DNA of 64,000 nt, taken from Paralithodes platypus (Eukaryota > Arthropoda > Malacostraca > Decapoda > Lithodidae). Each line of letters opens with the position of its first letter. Position 1 is the stretch's first letter. The translations under genes were made by a program, and so were the position numbers. The stretch is from assembly GCA_032716605.1 (NCBI GenBank), contig CM064523.1, forward strand, positions 45,664,215 through 45,728,214, given 5' to 3'. Positions 1-15,300 of the stretch are shown in pieces. The notes below the pieces were generated by a model. The model ran no database searches, was not told where the DNA came from, and saw only the letters and a program-made list of their open reading frames with translations.

Positions 1-34
1 TACTACGCTTAGAAGACATATTCCTCGGTGTTAC

Positions 35-562
35 CACACACTCCTCTTTCCCCTTTGCCCTTATATAGGGGGACTATTATGCCAGTCTTCCAGTCATCGG
101 GTGCACTCCCCTTCTCCCATGCTAGTTTGCACATTTTCCATACCCATTCTATCACTATCTCACCACCATACCTCAACATTTCCCCACACACTCCATCTGT
201 TCCTGGTGCTTTCCCCAACTTCACTCTTTTCATGGCTTCCCACACTTCTGACCTCCTGATCCCCACCTCCTCCTCCACTACTTCTCTTCTTCTCCCTCCC
301 ATACCATATCCAGCTATGTTTGCTGGCTCTTCATTCCTTTCATTTAGCAACTCACTGAAGTACTCCCTCCATCTTTCGACTCTCTCTTGCTTCTCGGCTA
401 GCATTCTCCCATTCTTATCTTTCACACCCTTACTGTTTCCCTTGCTACCTTCCCTAACTTTCTTGACTTCTTTCCAGAACAGTTTCTTACTCTCCCTCCA
501 TTTTACACTCAGATTCCTTCCAAATTCCTCATCTACTCTTCTCTTACTTTCCTTCACTATAC
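35..562 (-). pseudogene. RTE-like reverse transcriptase fragment
   Basis: The reverse strand reads through the linker and start of a non-LTR reverse transcriptase. Visible motifs, N to C, are a basic [12 protein letters not shown] stretch, WREYFSELLNE, the finger motif GKAPGTDGV, and DDWKTGIIVPLYKGKGER. This motif series is typical of RTE-type elements. Similarity stops abruptly after CGN near position 35, just before the palm would begin, so no catalytic FADD/YADD box is present. The other side stops at about 562, where CR1-A begins. It is a dead fragment with no start of its own. An opposite-strand reading frame over the same interval is only its shadow. The RTE assignment is from motif style and could be a related clade. 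Confidence 0.72.
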
Positions 563-2817
563 ATAAATACATCTTGGAAGTTATTCGAAACCACTTACCT
601 AAAAGCAGTGCAGGACTGCATACCATCGAAAATACGGCGTCCAGGCCATAATAATAATCCCAATTGGTGGAATAAAGATATTTCAAACTGCCTGCTTGCT
701 AAAAAATTTGCTAATGATAGATTCAAATCCTCACAAAATGACGAAGAATGGGTGAAATTTGTAGAGCTACGACGTAAAGCCAAAAAGTTAATTAAGCAAA
801 GTAAAAAGACCCTAGAGTTACATATTGTGAATCAAAGTAAAACAAACCCGAAAGAATTCTATAGTTATATCAGAAAGAAAAAAGTAGTTACTTCAACTGT
901 TAGACCGTTAGTCGATGAAAATGGAGAATACACCAAAGACGAAGTACAAATGAGTAATGCCCTCAATACCTTCTTTGCATCAGTTTTTACAACAGAAGAC
1001 CTCAGTGATATCCCTACACCATCGCCGATTCAGATTGATAATTCAGATGTTCTAAGCAATATCACCGTTACAGAGAGAGAAGTATTGAATTGTTTAGATA
1101 AACTCAAGGTAAATAAAACGCCTGGACCTGATACAATCTCGCCTAGAGTTATAAAGGAAGCTAAGGATGAGCTCTCCAAACCACTGACTTTACTATTCAA
1201 TAAATCCTTGCAGTCTGGAACTATGCCTGATCAGTGGAAGATAGCCAACGTAACACCGATATTAAAAAAAGGCAGCAAATCCCTACCCAGTAACTATCAT
1301 CCAATTAGCTTAACCTCAGTTGTATGTAAAATGCTAGAAACGGTCATAAGAGACAGACTCGTAAATCACTTAGAGGAAAATAACATACTTGAAGATACTC
1401 AACACGGCTTTCGTAAAAAACGTTCCTGTTTAACAAACCTCTTAGACTTCTTCCACGATATCCTCAACCTCTACGATGAGAGTAAAGCTGTAGATATTAT
1501 ATACCTTGATTTTCAAAAGGCCTTTGACAAAGTTCCCCACAAACGTTTACTGCTAAAACTAAAAGCGCATGGAATACAAGACGGTGTGTTGAAATGGATA
1601 GAAAATTGGCTCAGCGACAGAAAGCAAAGAGTAGTCATAAATGGTAAGGCATCTAAATGGACCAATGTAAGTATCGGGGTACCCCAGGGATCGGTACTAG
1701 GACCAATTCTCTTCCTAATTTACATCAACGACATAGATGAGGGTCTCACCTGTACAATCTCAAAATTTGCTGACGATACAAAAATTGCAAATAGCGTACT
1801 TTCAAAATAACAAGTTGACGATATGCAACACAATTTAGATAAATTGTCACATTGGGCCCAAATTTGGCAAATGAGTTTCAATGCGGATAAATGTAAAGTG
1901 CTACATATCGGATACATAAATGAGAAAGCAAACTATTCGATGAATGGCACTCAGCTTAAGAATGTTAACAGAGAAACCGATCTGGGAGTAACAATATCGA
2001 GTAACCTAAAACCGAGTCAACAATGTTCAGAAGTTGTTAAGAAGGCAAACAAAATAATTGGCTTTATAGGCAGGTCATTTGAGCATAAATCCAAAGACGT
2101 TATCCTAACCCTTTACAATTCCTTAGTCCGCCCTCTTCTGGAATACTGCGCTCAATGCTGGTGCCCTTATTACCAAAAAGACATAAACAAGCTAGAACGA
2201 GTTCAACGTAGAGTTACCAAAATTATACCTAGCCTAAAGAACAAACCATACGAAGAGCGTCTTAGAGAATTAAATCTATTTCCTTTAACCCAGCGCAGAT
2301 TAAGAGGTGACTTAATTCAAGTGTTCAAAATCATCAAAGGCATCGACAATATGAACTGTAGTAAGTACTACACTATCGACCAATCTAATTACACGCAGGG
2401 AAACGGTTGCAAAATTATTGGTAAATCTTTTAACTCACACGAATCTAAGAATTTCTTCTTCAATCGAGTTGTCAACTTGTGGAATGGGCTTCCCCGAGAC
2501 GTTATAGACTGCAGCACCGTTGATTCATTTAACCTCCGCCTAGTCAAATATCTCGCATCAAACCCGCGACTGACTGCATTTGTAAATGAATAACTTTAGT
2601 TTATCCTCCCCTCAGGTACTAACCCATATGTCCCCTACTAACTTCCTAGTCCTGCCACGGACATTAGTTCCAGGGCAGTAGTTCCCTTTCCAATGTTCCC
2701 TTACCCACTCTAAACCACTGTTTGGACACTTGATCCTCAGTGTTTTGGAGGACAAGCAGCCTAGAAGGGTCACTAGTTCTATTGTTGCTTGATTTCCTTT
2801 GTACTCCTTTGTACTCA
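563..2817 (+). mobile_element. CR1-like non-LTR retrotransposon, copy A (5'-truncated)
   Basis: A 5'-truncated element of the CR1 group (Jockey superfamily). It contains the reverse transcriptase and C-terminal region, a 3' UTR and a short tandem 3' end in which TTTGTACTCC is followed by a second TTTGTACTC. Homology with copy B begins at the same place in both (about 563 and 3284), which suggests either a shared truncation point or a local duplication. The upstream endonuclease domain is absent. CR1 elements are known to end in short tandem repeats rather than poly(A), and this tail fits. The empty-site sequence for two MITE insertions found in copy B is present here. Confidence 0.85.
608..2593 (+). 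pseudogene. CR1-like ORF2 (reverse transcriptase), copy A
   Basis: About 660 codons in one frame, broken by a single in-frame TAA at 1808-1810. Before the stop are the reverse transcriptase motifs [46 protein letters not shown], the [10 protein letters not shown] box and the catalytic FADD in SKFADDTK. After it come WQMSFNADKCKVLHIG, DLGVTISSN, RPLLEYCAQCW and the CR1 C-terminal LWNGLPRDVIDCSTVDSF. The true product would copy element RNA at the target site. The N-terminal endonuclease is missing, so GTG at 608 is only the first possible start and not a real one. The reverse-strand copy C has a sense codon where A and B have TAA. Reading resumes in the same frame after the stop. Confidence 0.85.
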
Positions 2818-3283
2818 TATACTTGCTGATATACCCATTTACACACACACTTTCTCTCTCTCTCTCTCTCTTTCTCTCTCAATCACACACTCCATCTCCT
2901 TCTTACTAAGCAAACCATCTCGCCCTTAGTTTATCATTATGCATACTGTCTCAATAATTAATATAATGTTCAACGTTTATAACTGTGAACACAGTGGGGG
3001 CGGGGGGGGGGAGAGTTAAATTCAGTAACTCGAAAGACAATAAGTTCATTTCTTTCTCGTTCTATCTGACTTAGATTTATCTTTGTTAAAGCTTTGATTC
3101 GGGTGCTGGAGGGTGGTTGCGAGAGTTGAAGTTTATTCCACCCACTTAAATTGATCTATTGTATATGAAGCTCTTAGTCCTTTCTGAACAATGATGGTTT
3201 ATAACTTTAACTTTGCAATATATACACAGCTTTATTTTTCTCACACCACTCATAGTCAAGTAGTTCCAAAGAAGTACCTTCAT
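2818..3283. other. Spacer between CR1-A and CR1-B
   Basis: No gene seen. Holds a short interrupted (CT)n tract at about 2853-2881, a G-rich run at about 2996-3011 and AT-rich sequence. Reading frames here are short and have no recognisable motif. Confidence 0.6.
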
Positions 3284-4105
3284 TGCAATAACAACATAAA
3301 TACATCTAGGGAAGTATTCACAATCACTTACCTGAAAGTAGTGCAAGACTGCATAGCATCGAAAATACGGCATACAGGCCATAATGATTAGCCCAAATGG
3401 TGGAAGAAAGAAAATTCAGACAGTTTGTTTGCTAAACAGTTTGCTAATGATAGATTAAAATCCTCTCAAAATGACGAAGAACGGGTGAAATTTGTAGAAC
3501 TTTGGCGCAAAGCCAAACAGTTAATTAAACAAAGTAAAAAGACCCTGGAGTTACATGTTGCGAATCAAAGTAAAACAAGCCCGAAAGAATTCTATAGTTA
3601 TATCAGAAAGAAAAAAGTAGTTATTTCAACTGTTTGACCGGTAGTCGATGAAAATGGAGAATACACCAAAGATGAAGTACAAATGAGTAATGCCCTCAAT
3701 ACCTTCTTTGCATCAGTTTTTACAACAGAAGACCTCAGTGATATCCCTACAGCATCGCCGATTCAAATTGATAATTCTGATGTTCTAAGCTGTATCACTA
3801 TTACAGAGAGAGAAGTATTGACATGTTTAGATAAACTCAAGGTAAAAAAATCACCCGGACCTGATACAATCTTACCTAGAGTTCTAAAGGAAGCTAAGGA
3901 TGAGCTCTCCAAACCACTGACATTGTTATTCAATAAATCCTTGCAGTCTGGAACTATGCCTGATCAGTGGAAGCTTGCCAACGTAACACCGATACTAAAA
4001 AAAGGCAGCAAATTCCTACCCAATAACTATCGTCCAATTAGCTTGACATTAGTTGTATGTAAAATGCTAGAAACACTCCTAAGAGACAGACTCGTAAATC
4101 ACTTA

Positions 4106-4310
4106 AGCCGGTATCACACCAGCGCTTTTTCACTCAACATTTATACTCAACACTGGTTTGGCAGCTTATTAGGTTAATATTTATACTTTGTTGGTTACCT
4201 ACATTCAGTGCAATCTAGTTTCCGATACCAGTGCAAAATATTCCAAAAATGTTGCCGACAAAAATTGATTATCGAATGTTGACTATAAAAGTTCTCCTGT
4301 GATACCGGCT
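4106..4310. mobile_element. Harbinger-like MITE, 205 bp, TSD TTA
   Basis: Bounded by a 13-bp perfect inverted repeat, AGCCGGTATCACA at the left and its complement TGTGATACCGGCT at the right, and flanked by TTA on both sides (4103-4105 and 4311-4313). Copy A has the uninterrupted sequence with a single TTA, so this is a filled site next to a natural empty site. A 3-bp TTA/TWA duplication is the hallmark of PIF/Harbinger. It carries no coding capacity and depends on a transposase elsewhere. Superfamily is inferred from the duplication only. Confidence 0.85.
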
Positions 4311-5177
4311 TTAGAGGAAAATAACATACTTAAAGATACTCAACACGGCTTTCGTAACAAACGTATCTGCTTAACAAACCTCTTAGACTTCTTCCCCGAT
4401 ATCCTCAACCTCTATGATGAGAGTAAAGCTGTAGATATTATATACCTTGATTTTCAAAAGGCCTTTGACAAAGTTCCCCACAAACGTTTACTGCTAATAC
4501 TAAAAGCGCATGGAAGACAAGATGGTATGTTGAAATGGATAAAAAATTGGCTCAGCAACAGAAAGCAAAGATTAGTCATAAACGGTAAAGCATCTAAATG
4601 GACGAATGTAAGTAGCGGGGTACCCCAGGGATCGGTACTGGGACCAATTATCTTTCTAATTTACATCAACGACATAGATGAGGGTCTCACCTGTACAATC
4701 TCAAAGTTTGGTGACGATACAAAAATTGCAAATAGCGTACTGTCAAAATAACAAATTGACATTATGCAATGAAAACTAGGTAAATTGTCATGTTGGGCCC
4801 AAACTTGGTAAATGAGTTTCAATGCGGATAAATGTAGGGTACTACATATCGGATACCGAAATGAGAAAGGAAACTATTCGATGAATGGCACTCAGCTTAA
4901 GAGTGTAGACAGAGAAACCGATCTGGGAGTAACAATATCAAGTAACCTAAAACCGAGTCAACAATGTTCAGAAGTTGTTAAAAAGGCAAACAAAATTATT
5001 GGCTTTATAGCAGGTCATTTGAGCATAAATCCAAAGAAGTCATCCTAACTCGTCACAATTCCTTAGTCCGCCCTCTGCTGGAATACTGTGTTCAATCCTG
5101 GTGCCCATATTACCAAAAATATATAGACAAGCTAGAACGAATTCAACGTAGAGTTACCAAAATGATACCTAGCCTAA

Positions 5178-5655
5178 CCCCTGTTTAGCGGGACCCGACT
5201 TAAGTCGGCCTAGAGAACCAAGGACTAAGTGGCGGGGCCTGACTTAAGTCTGTGTGCAATTTTTGAGCAATAATGGCTCTGAGAGAGAGACGAGTGATGG
5301 GAGGAGTGTAGGTCGGCTCATGACCACTCGGCACGGGTCCCGCGCGACTACTGACGTTCCCTCCACACACATCCACACTCACTGCTTCGCTACACAGGGA
5401 ATTATGTAAGGATATTACCGTATTTTAGGGATTTTGCACTCGTCTTGCACGATCGTTTCAAGAGAACGCGTGGTCGTAGAACGATGGTTCTGGTGTCATT
5501 GGAAAGCTCAATTTACGCCCTTTCAGGGATACATAATTGTATTACGCTCTGGCTCTTGTTTATGCATGAAAAAGAGCACGGAAACAAGGTAATTTAGGGT
5601 AAAACCACTCGCTTGGCGGGTAATAGAAGTTACTGATGGGCCCGCTCGTAAGGCG
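5178..5655 (+). mobile_element. piggyBac-like MITE, family 1, inserted at CTAA
   Basis: A 478-bp copy starting CCCCTGTTTAGCGGG and ending CCCGCTCGTAAGGCG. It is related to six other copies or partial copies in the window that are mostly flanked by TTAA. Here both flanks are CTAA (5174-5177 and 5656-5659), and copy A shows that the original target also read CTAA. Near the left end are two palindromes with core GACTTAAGTC, at about 5196 and 5251. A conserved interior of about 200 bp includes a stretch around CATGCATGAAAAAGAGC. No transposase is encoded. Confidence 0.82.
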
Positions 5656-6331
5656 CTAAAGAACAAACCATACGAGGAGCGTCTTAAGGAATTAAATCTA
5701 TTTCCTTTAACCCAGCGCAGATTAAGAGGCAATTTAATTCAAGTGTTCAAAATCATCAGAGGCATCGCAATATGAACAGTAATAAGTACTTCACTATCGA
5801 CCAATATAATTACACGCGGGGAAATGGTTGCTAAATTATTGGTAAAACATTTAACTCACACGAATTTAAGAATTTTTTCTTCAATCGAGTTGTCAACTTT
5901 TGGAATGGGCTTCCCCGAGACGTAATAGACTGCAGCACCTTTGATTCTTTAAACTTCGCATAGACAAATATCTTGCCTCATAACTGCAACTGACTGCGTT
6001 TGTAAATGAATAACTTTATTTTATTCCCCCCTCAGATTCATCAAGGATTATTGCGTATATACTGTATATTACTAAGACGTTACTCTCTTTTTCCCAGATA
6101 TACGAAAGATTACTTATAACTGTGTTATGTTACTAACCCATCTGTCCCGTACTAACTTCCTAATCCTGCCATGGTCATTAGTTCCAGGGCAGCAGTTCCC
6201 TTCCCAATTTTCCCTTACCCACTCTAAACCACTGTTCGGACACTTGATCCTCATTGTGTTGGAGGACAAGCAGCCTAGAGCGGTTACTAGAACTGTTGTT
6301 GCTTGATTTCCTTTATGCTCCTCTGTACTCT

Positions 6332-10082
<3,751 letters not shown>

Positions 10083-10139
10083 ATCTCCTGAGAATCCACG
10101 AGGTAACTAAGAATACACTTGACACTCTCTCTCTCTTAG

Positions 10140-10400
10140 GTTATATATTAATACACACCTTAAAGCACTGGTGTAGGATTATAATTATCACTTTGTTCTT
10201 CTACTTCTCTCTCTATCTCTTGTCAGTTAAAGAGATATACCGAAGTTTCACTGGTATAATATTTGGTTATCACTTTTATCTTTTCACCTAAATAAATAAA
10301 ATACACCTGGTCGCACTGGTGTAGGAATATAATAAAGTTTGTCAATGTACTCTATTATATCTAAGTGATACACCGGGGTCACACTGGTGTAGAATTTAAA
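10140..10400. repeat. Degenerate ~70-bp repeats containing CACTGGTGTAG
   Basis: The motif CACTGGTGTAG or a close variant appears near 10166, 10250, 10314 and 10380, each followed by an AT-rich segment such as ATAATATT or AATATAATAAAG. The spacing is about 65-85 bp. It is a decayed minisatellite. No coding potential is seen. Confidence 0.5.
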
Positions 10401-11290
10401 GATACTCTCTGTAGCACTCCTAGTCTAACAATCTGTAGATCTGAAGCTGCAGGTACAGGAGAGGATGAAATAAGAGTTGCCAAGTCCTTTCGTCTATGTT
10501 CCGTCGAGCCGCTTAGGTGGTCCTGCCGTGTGGATGGGTTGGATAGGGATACAGATGGATTAGTTGGTTTTGGGTCTTGAATGGTAGTTTCTTAATGTCA
10601 TGAAGTAGGGTGCATACCATCGGACTAACGCGAGTATGAACTAGTGAATGTCCTGAGTTATGACTGCTCGTCTATCCTGACCGTTATACTAATCGGTGAT
10701 GATGTTCTGTGTCGGTACTCTTGACTTAGGTTCTTTCATACAACGTCTCTAGTGTCATGAAACAGCGACAAGGTATCGGGCTAACACGAGGAAATAAGTA
10801 AGATCATGAACTTACTCCATTGGTTTCGGGCTTTGCGAGATACCGTCTGGATAAAGTCACTTAGCATATTAAAGTCCACACTGTATCTGTCCAACACCAT
10901 GGTCAAGAACATATACAGTAAAAAGGTTTAAACACCGAACTTGGGTTCTTTGAACCCTCTTATAACGGTCAGTGGCAGATCGAGTGAAACTGGTAAGTTT
11001 ACCATGGCGAGATATACTTTAATAGTGTTTAGAGTGCGGTTTGGTTTTGATAAAAGAAGTCAGTTTGGGACATGTCCTTGCGGTACTTCTTCTAATACCA
11101 AATTTGCAGCCTAATAGAGATCCTAGTATTATCACTATACCATGGCATATGAAAATATTAGTTCACCTAATAGAGAAAAGAACTCCTCAGACCTTAAAGA
11201 ATATCCACCATGGCTTCAATTACTTCCTGAATGGGAGGTTCAATTCTCGGACTCTAACTCTTACGTGTAAGTTATTCAAGCCCTAGAATT
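10401..11290. other. Spacer with a loose ~155-bp repeat
   Basis: No clear gene. A segment around TAGTGTCATGAAACAGC near 10750 resembles one near 10592 (AATGTCATGAAGTAGGG); both are followed by GGACTAACGCGAG-like or GGGCTAACACGAG-like sequence. Reading frames of 71 and 81 codons here have no motif and unremarkable composition. Confidence 0.4.
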
Positions 11291-11457
11291 GCTTGCTTTA
11301 CCTTGGTTCTCGTCGGGATAGTGAAGACTTTGGCTGCTATGTCCCAGGGCAGGTGTATGGAGGTCAGAAGGTCATAAGTACAGGGCGCATATTTAGGAGG
11401 GATTAAGTAGACCCCCTAGAAGTTTGCGTGCTGGTAGTGAGTCTTCTGCGCGGAAGA
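11291..11457 (-). other. Coding-like reverse-strand segment after the 26-residue-repeat frame
   Basis: On the reverse strand, two frames downstream of the 11458-12165 frame read as plausible protein: one contains ALIFRAEDSLPARKLLGG, the other GVYLIPPKYAPCTYD and LPWDIAAKVFTIPTRTK. This suggests that the upstream frame once continued as a longer protein, now frameshifted, possibly ORF1 of a retrotransposon. The assignment is an inference from composition only. Confidence 0.3.
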
Positions 11458-12165
11458 TCAGCGCAACTGTCCAGGGGATATTTGCTTATGCTGGTCCTTC
11501 TCTGCTTGACTAAATATTATTTTGTTCTTCTGAGCTCCTTTATGGTCGAATGTTATCTTTATCGTTTTTCCTGGTGTGGGTGGTAGAGGAGGATTAATGG
11601 TGGCAATTCTGGCGTCCCGGATATTCTGGCGTAGTGGAGCATCTATGGGTTTGGGGTGGCCATTTTGTAGTGATTTGGTCTTGGTTTTGTTCGTCTTGTG
11701 GATGTTTGGTATCGTTGCTGATATCTTATGTGGTGGTAAATTAACCTTCTCTGGTTGCGGTTTTCTTGTCTTGTTTCTTGTTTCTTCCTTGTCTGTCCGG
11801 GGTGTGTTGGCTTGCTGCATTCTCTGGTTCTTCATCCCTTCTGCTTTAGTTTCTCCTTTGTTTATTCTTCTTCGTTTTCCCTGTTGGGATTGCTGCATTC
11901 TCTGGTTCTTCGTCCCTTCTGCTTTAGTTTCTCCTTCGTTTATGCTTCTTCGTTTTCCCTGTTGGGATTGCTGCACTCTCTGGTTCTTCGTAGCTTCTGC
12001 TTTAGTTTCTCCTTCGTTTATTCTTCTTCGTTTCCCCTGTTGGGATTGCTGCATTCTCTGGTTCTTCGTCCCTTCTGCTTTAGTTTCTCCTTCGTTTAGT
12101 CCTCTCCGTTTTTCCTGTTGGGCTAGCATGGTGGTGATCTGTAACTTGGGTATTTTAAATAACAT
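11458..12165 (-). CDS. Unrecognised 235-residue basic protein with four 26-residue repeats
   Basis: The frame opens with MLFKIPKLQITTMLAQQEKR and ends in ISPGQLR. Residues about 13-118 hold four tandem copies of a 26-residue unit containing EGETKAEGTKNQRMQQ and SQQGKRRRIN, rich in K, R, Q, E and T and predicted to be disordered. The rest is a basic, proline-containing tail with PPHKISATIPNIHKTNK and LPPTPGKTIKITFDHK. The 78-bp DNA unit is a multiple of three, so an open frame can persist without selection. It could be a gag-like ORF1 fragment of a non-LTR element, a decayed host gene, or a chance frame over a minisatellite. No splice sites or neighbours settle this. Function unknown. Confidence 0.35.
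   Translation of the reverse strand: MLFKIPKLQITTMLAQQEKRRGLNEGETKAEGTKNQRMQQSQQGKRRRINEGETKAEATKNQRVQQSQQGKRRSINEGETKAEGTKNQRMQQSQQGKRRRINKGETKAEGMKNQRMQQANTPRTDKEETRNKTRKPQPEKVNLPPHKISATIPNIHKTNKTKTKSLQNGHPKPIDAPLRQNIRDARIATINPPLPPTPGKTIKITFDHKGAQKNKIIFSQAEKDQHKQISPGQLR
11812..12129. repeat. 78-bp tandem repeat, four units
   Basis: Four direct copies of a 78-bp unit containing TGCATTCTCTGGTTCTTC, CCTTCTGCTTTAGTTTCTCC and TCTTCGTTTTCCCTG. Units differ by scattered substitutions and lie inside the 235-residue reverse-strand frame. Confidence 0.85.
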
Positions 12166-12220
12166 TATTGGACATGAAAAACGTGACAGTGAGGATAAAG
12201 AGCAGGGAATGATGAATATA

Positions 12221-12352
12221 AATAGGAAAACATCTAACTATTAAATATATAAAAGTAAGGCAGGAGTGCAAGGGAAATCAAAACCATAATAGAAATAGGA
12301 AAACATCTAATTATTTAATATATAGAAGTAAGGCAGGAGTGCAAGGGAAATA
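12221..12352. repeat. Direct duplication with 73-bp period
   Basis: A segment beginning AATAGGAAAACATCTAA and ending GGCAGGAGTGCAAGGGAAAT occurs twice in tandem (from 12221 and from 12294), with small differences. Confidence 0.8.
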
Positions 12353-15300
12353 ATACGATAATATAGAAGGTAATAAACATCGAAGATTATATTAAATGAC
12401 AACAACAAAAACACAATAGAATAATATGACAGTGAAAGGATTTAAAGAACATGGATGAAAATAAGATAAAGCATTCACATGAAGAGTAAAATACAAGGAC
12501 GGATTTTAAGGAGAAATTGAGTAATGGTAACGGCAAAACCGGAGAGAGAGAGATAGAGAGATACTAGGTTTAGCATCACGCAAACTCAGACTTCTCGCAC
12601 GAACATTCCCTTCCTTGTGTATGTCCGTATGTTTGTTGCTTTGTTTTGTAATTGATCTGTTTTTCGTTCATTCTACCTGAGGGAGAGGGGAGGGGAATGA
12701 AGCAAAGAAACTTATTGACAATTATCGTGGGAGAGCCGACGTTTTTCATCATTTATTTTTGTCAGCCTCACCTACAACCGCGCGTACGCACACACACAAA
12801 CACACACACACTAGTTCGACTGTCTTTTAATCAATCCAGAACAATGTTGAAACAGAAACATACAGATGTTCACACTTCATGCTCCAATAACAAAACTAGC
12901 AACTATAATATCGGCATATCATTGTTTTCTAATTCCAATTTGAAGATCCACAGATCAATCTTGCTTAATGGCAGCTAGTATAATGATAATCAATAGTGAT
13001 ACAGACAATGTAATGGACCTTTAATTGCGATTTTCTCAATCAATATTGTTTGTGTATGTTTTGTCTTTAGATGATCAATTATGTTAAATATTGTAGGTAG
13101 ATCGTATCGGTACACATTATGATAGCATTACTACATAATCTGTCAGAGGTAAACATGGCAACAATTATGATATATTCCATTTCCAATAGCTCATTACTCT
13201 AAAATATAATAATGGAGTAGTTTTATATTATGAAAGTGTATACATTAATTGTATGACATTTATTTCCTCACAACTTCCCTTCTATTAACAAATTCTGCAC
13301 AACTATGTTTAAAAATCCCAACAAATGTACACAATAATAGTCTTTATCTGTACGTGTTCAAAACTATCGGATGGAAACTATCTGAAAACTGTATTATCAT
13401 GACAAATGCTCTTCTAGATTTTTATTCATTCTCTACAAAAAAAAGTATCACATATATTCATGCTTTTTTTCATTACCTATTTACAGTGTCTTCCCCTCAT
13501 ACAGGGTATCTGTAATTATATATCAATAGTCACAATTCGTAAAACTATATAGATGTAGATAGACTGGCAGAGTGAGAGTAAGCTAGCAGTAGAGTGAGAT
13601 AGGGAGGGAGAAAAACATCGATAACTCTAAACTTCTCCCTCGAGTTTCTCTATGTCAAAACCAAGAGTTTGCACAGGTTCTCACAAGTGTCCTACTGCAG
13701 CAAAAACAAAGTATAAACAACAACATTCTTCTTACATACACAATCCCTACATACAAACATAAGTGTGTCGCCCCAGGAATACAAATTAAGCCACAGTCAA
13801 GGTTTCGTTAATACACCAAAACACGATTGGAGAGGAACAACATCAAATTTTATCTATAATTGATTGCGTTAGGAAGGTCGGACCTCTGACGTTAAAAGGA
13901 AATCCGATCTTAATACTATTTTAATAATAAGATGAACACGATAATAGCGATTATGAGTAAAATAATGTATAACCAAATAAGGTCGTTAAGGTTATGACAC
14001 ATATATTGTCTAGAACAACCGCCCATAATCTTAAATATAATAACTTTTTACTTCCCTGGATCATTTTTGCTAATGAATGATGAAAGCGAGCGTCCTCCGT
14101 CACCCAAGACTACAACAGGAAATTATCAGTAATTAAGTACTGGGAATAAATTTACGATGGTTAAACCTTTTTCATTCTGAAGCGTGATTTCTAGGTCAGT
14201 GCTTAGGCCAATGACCGTTTCTGCATAGCCATTCTACTAATATAAAATAACCTGAAACAAAGTACTGCATGCGCCGATATTCTTCGATCGTTTCGTAATG
14301 AAGAGTCCTTACACTCAGATTTTGTCAAAAAATGTCTATATATTCCATGGGTTATAATATTGCATGTATATAAGTAAGATTCAGGAAATTTATAAAGATT
14401 AGCAATATCGTAGAGCTCTCCACTACTTCTGTAGTTGACACATATTACAAACATTGCATATTACTAATTTTGGTTTAAAGTTATTCATTATCATAACTAA
14501 TGTGTAATAATAATAGCAACAATATTATCGAGCCTTTTTTTAAGATAATTATTAATCAGCCATATAGTTAGGTTTTAGTCATGTATCAATTGCATACGAA
14601 TATTCCCATGACCACCTTACTATATTAACACCAAGTTAGTCATTTTTGTTTAGTATATATCATGCACAATCCCAGTACATCGTAATACATTGTGTATAAT
14701 CCCTACCAATGCTATCAAAAATAAATAAAAATAAATAACCACGCTGCTGCCAAGTATATTTGTAAAAGGACAGTGACATAAATATAAATTTATTTTCATT
14801 TGGAATCTACCTTCACCAGTGTAACTAATACCAACACTACTATTACAATTACTATTACTGTGGCCACAATCACAATTATCACCCACACTACTACAAACTA
14901 TAGATACTGTACTTCTAATACTAAACTACTATTACTACTATCACCATTACCAACACTTTCAATTTTCCCCTCACTATTACCACCACTTCCTCTACCACCA
15001 TCACCTCCACTTCCTCCTCCACCATCACCATTTTCCTCACCACTATCTCCAGCTCTTCACCTCCACTGGTTCTTCCTGTATCTCTTGAGCTCCCAAGTTG
15101 TGCTGTGCACCGATCCATTAACAGATTAAACATCTCTCTCTGTCTCATCACCCAAACATTAGCACAATTCTTCTCTTTTAGTAACTTTTCTTTTCACAAT
15201 TTCTATCCCTCTGCGTCAAGTATGTGTAGGACCAGAGAACAGTCCCGTGTTAGCGTTTAGGCCCTAGAGTTTTTGGTTTACTGGTGTTTCACCAGCAGGT

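Larger units (their letters stand above)
3425..5960 (+). pseudogene. CR1-like ORF2, copy B (multiply broken)
   Basis: Remnant of the copy-A reverse transcriptase. Pieces in order: a linker at 3425-3637 ending in TGA, fingers from 3683 up to the MITE at 4106, palm from 4314 to 4751, and C-terminal pieces from 4812 with frameshifts. The thumb/C-terminal part continues after the second MITE (5656 onward) with further frameshifts. The catalytic box reads FGDD instead of FADD. The same in-frame TAA as in copy A follows VLSK (4749-4751). The protein is certainly inactive. The shared stop with copy A indicates common descent from a copy that already had it. Confidence 0.82.
3284..6331 (+). mobile_element. 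CR1-like non-LTR retrotransposon, copy B, with two nested insertions
   Basis: Same family and orientation as copy A and starting at the same point in the element. It is interrupted at 4106-4310 (Harbinger-like MITE) and 5178-5655 (piggyBac-like MITE). Near 6035-6130 it carries about 100 extra bases in the 3' UTR relative to A. The 3' end is degenerate (TGCTCCTCTGTACTC against the TTTGTACTCC tail of A). Many substitutions and small indels separate A and B, so B is older or less constrained. Comparison with A gives clean empty sites for both insertions. Confidence 0.82.

Noticed and set aside
28..651. 207-residue forward reading frame
   Set aside because: Antisense of the RTE-like fragment plus part of CR1-A; proline/serine-rich shadow.
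14800..15151. 109- and 76-residue frames on opposite strands
   Set aside because: ACT/CCT simple sequence; threonine/proline and valine/glutamate runs only.
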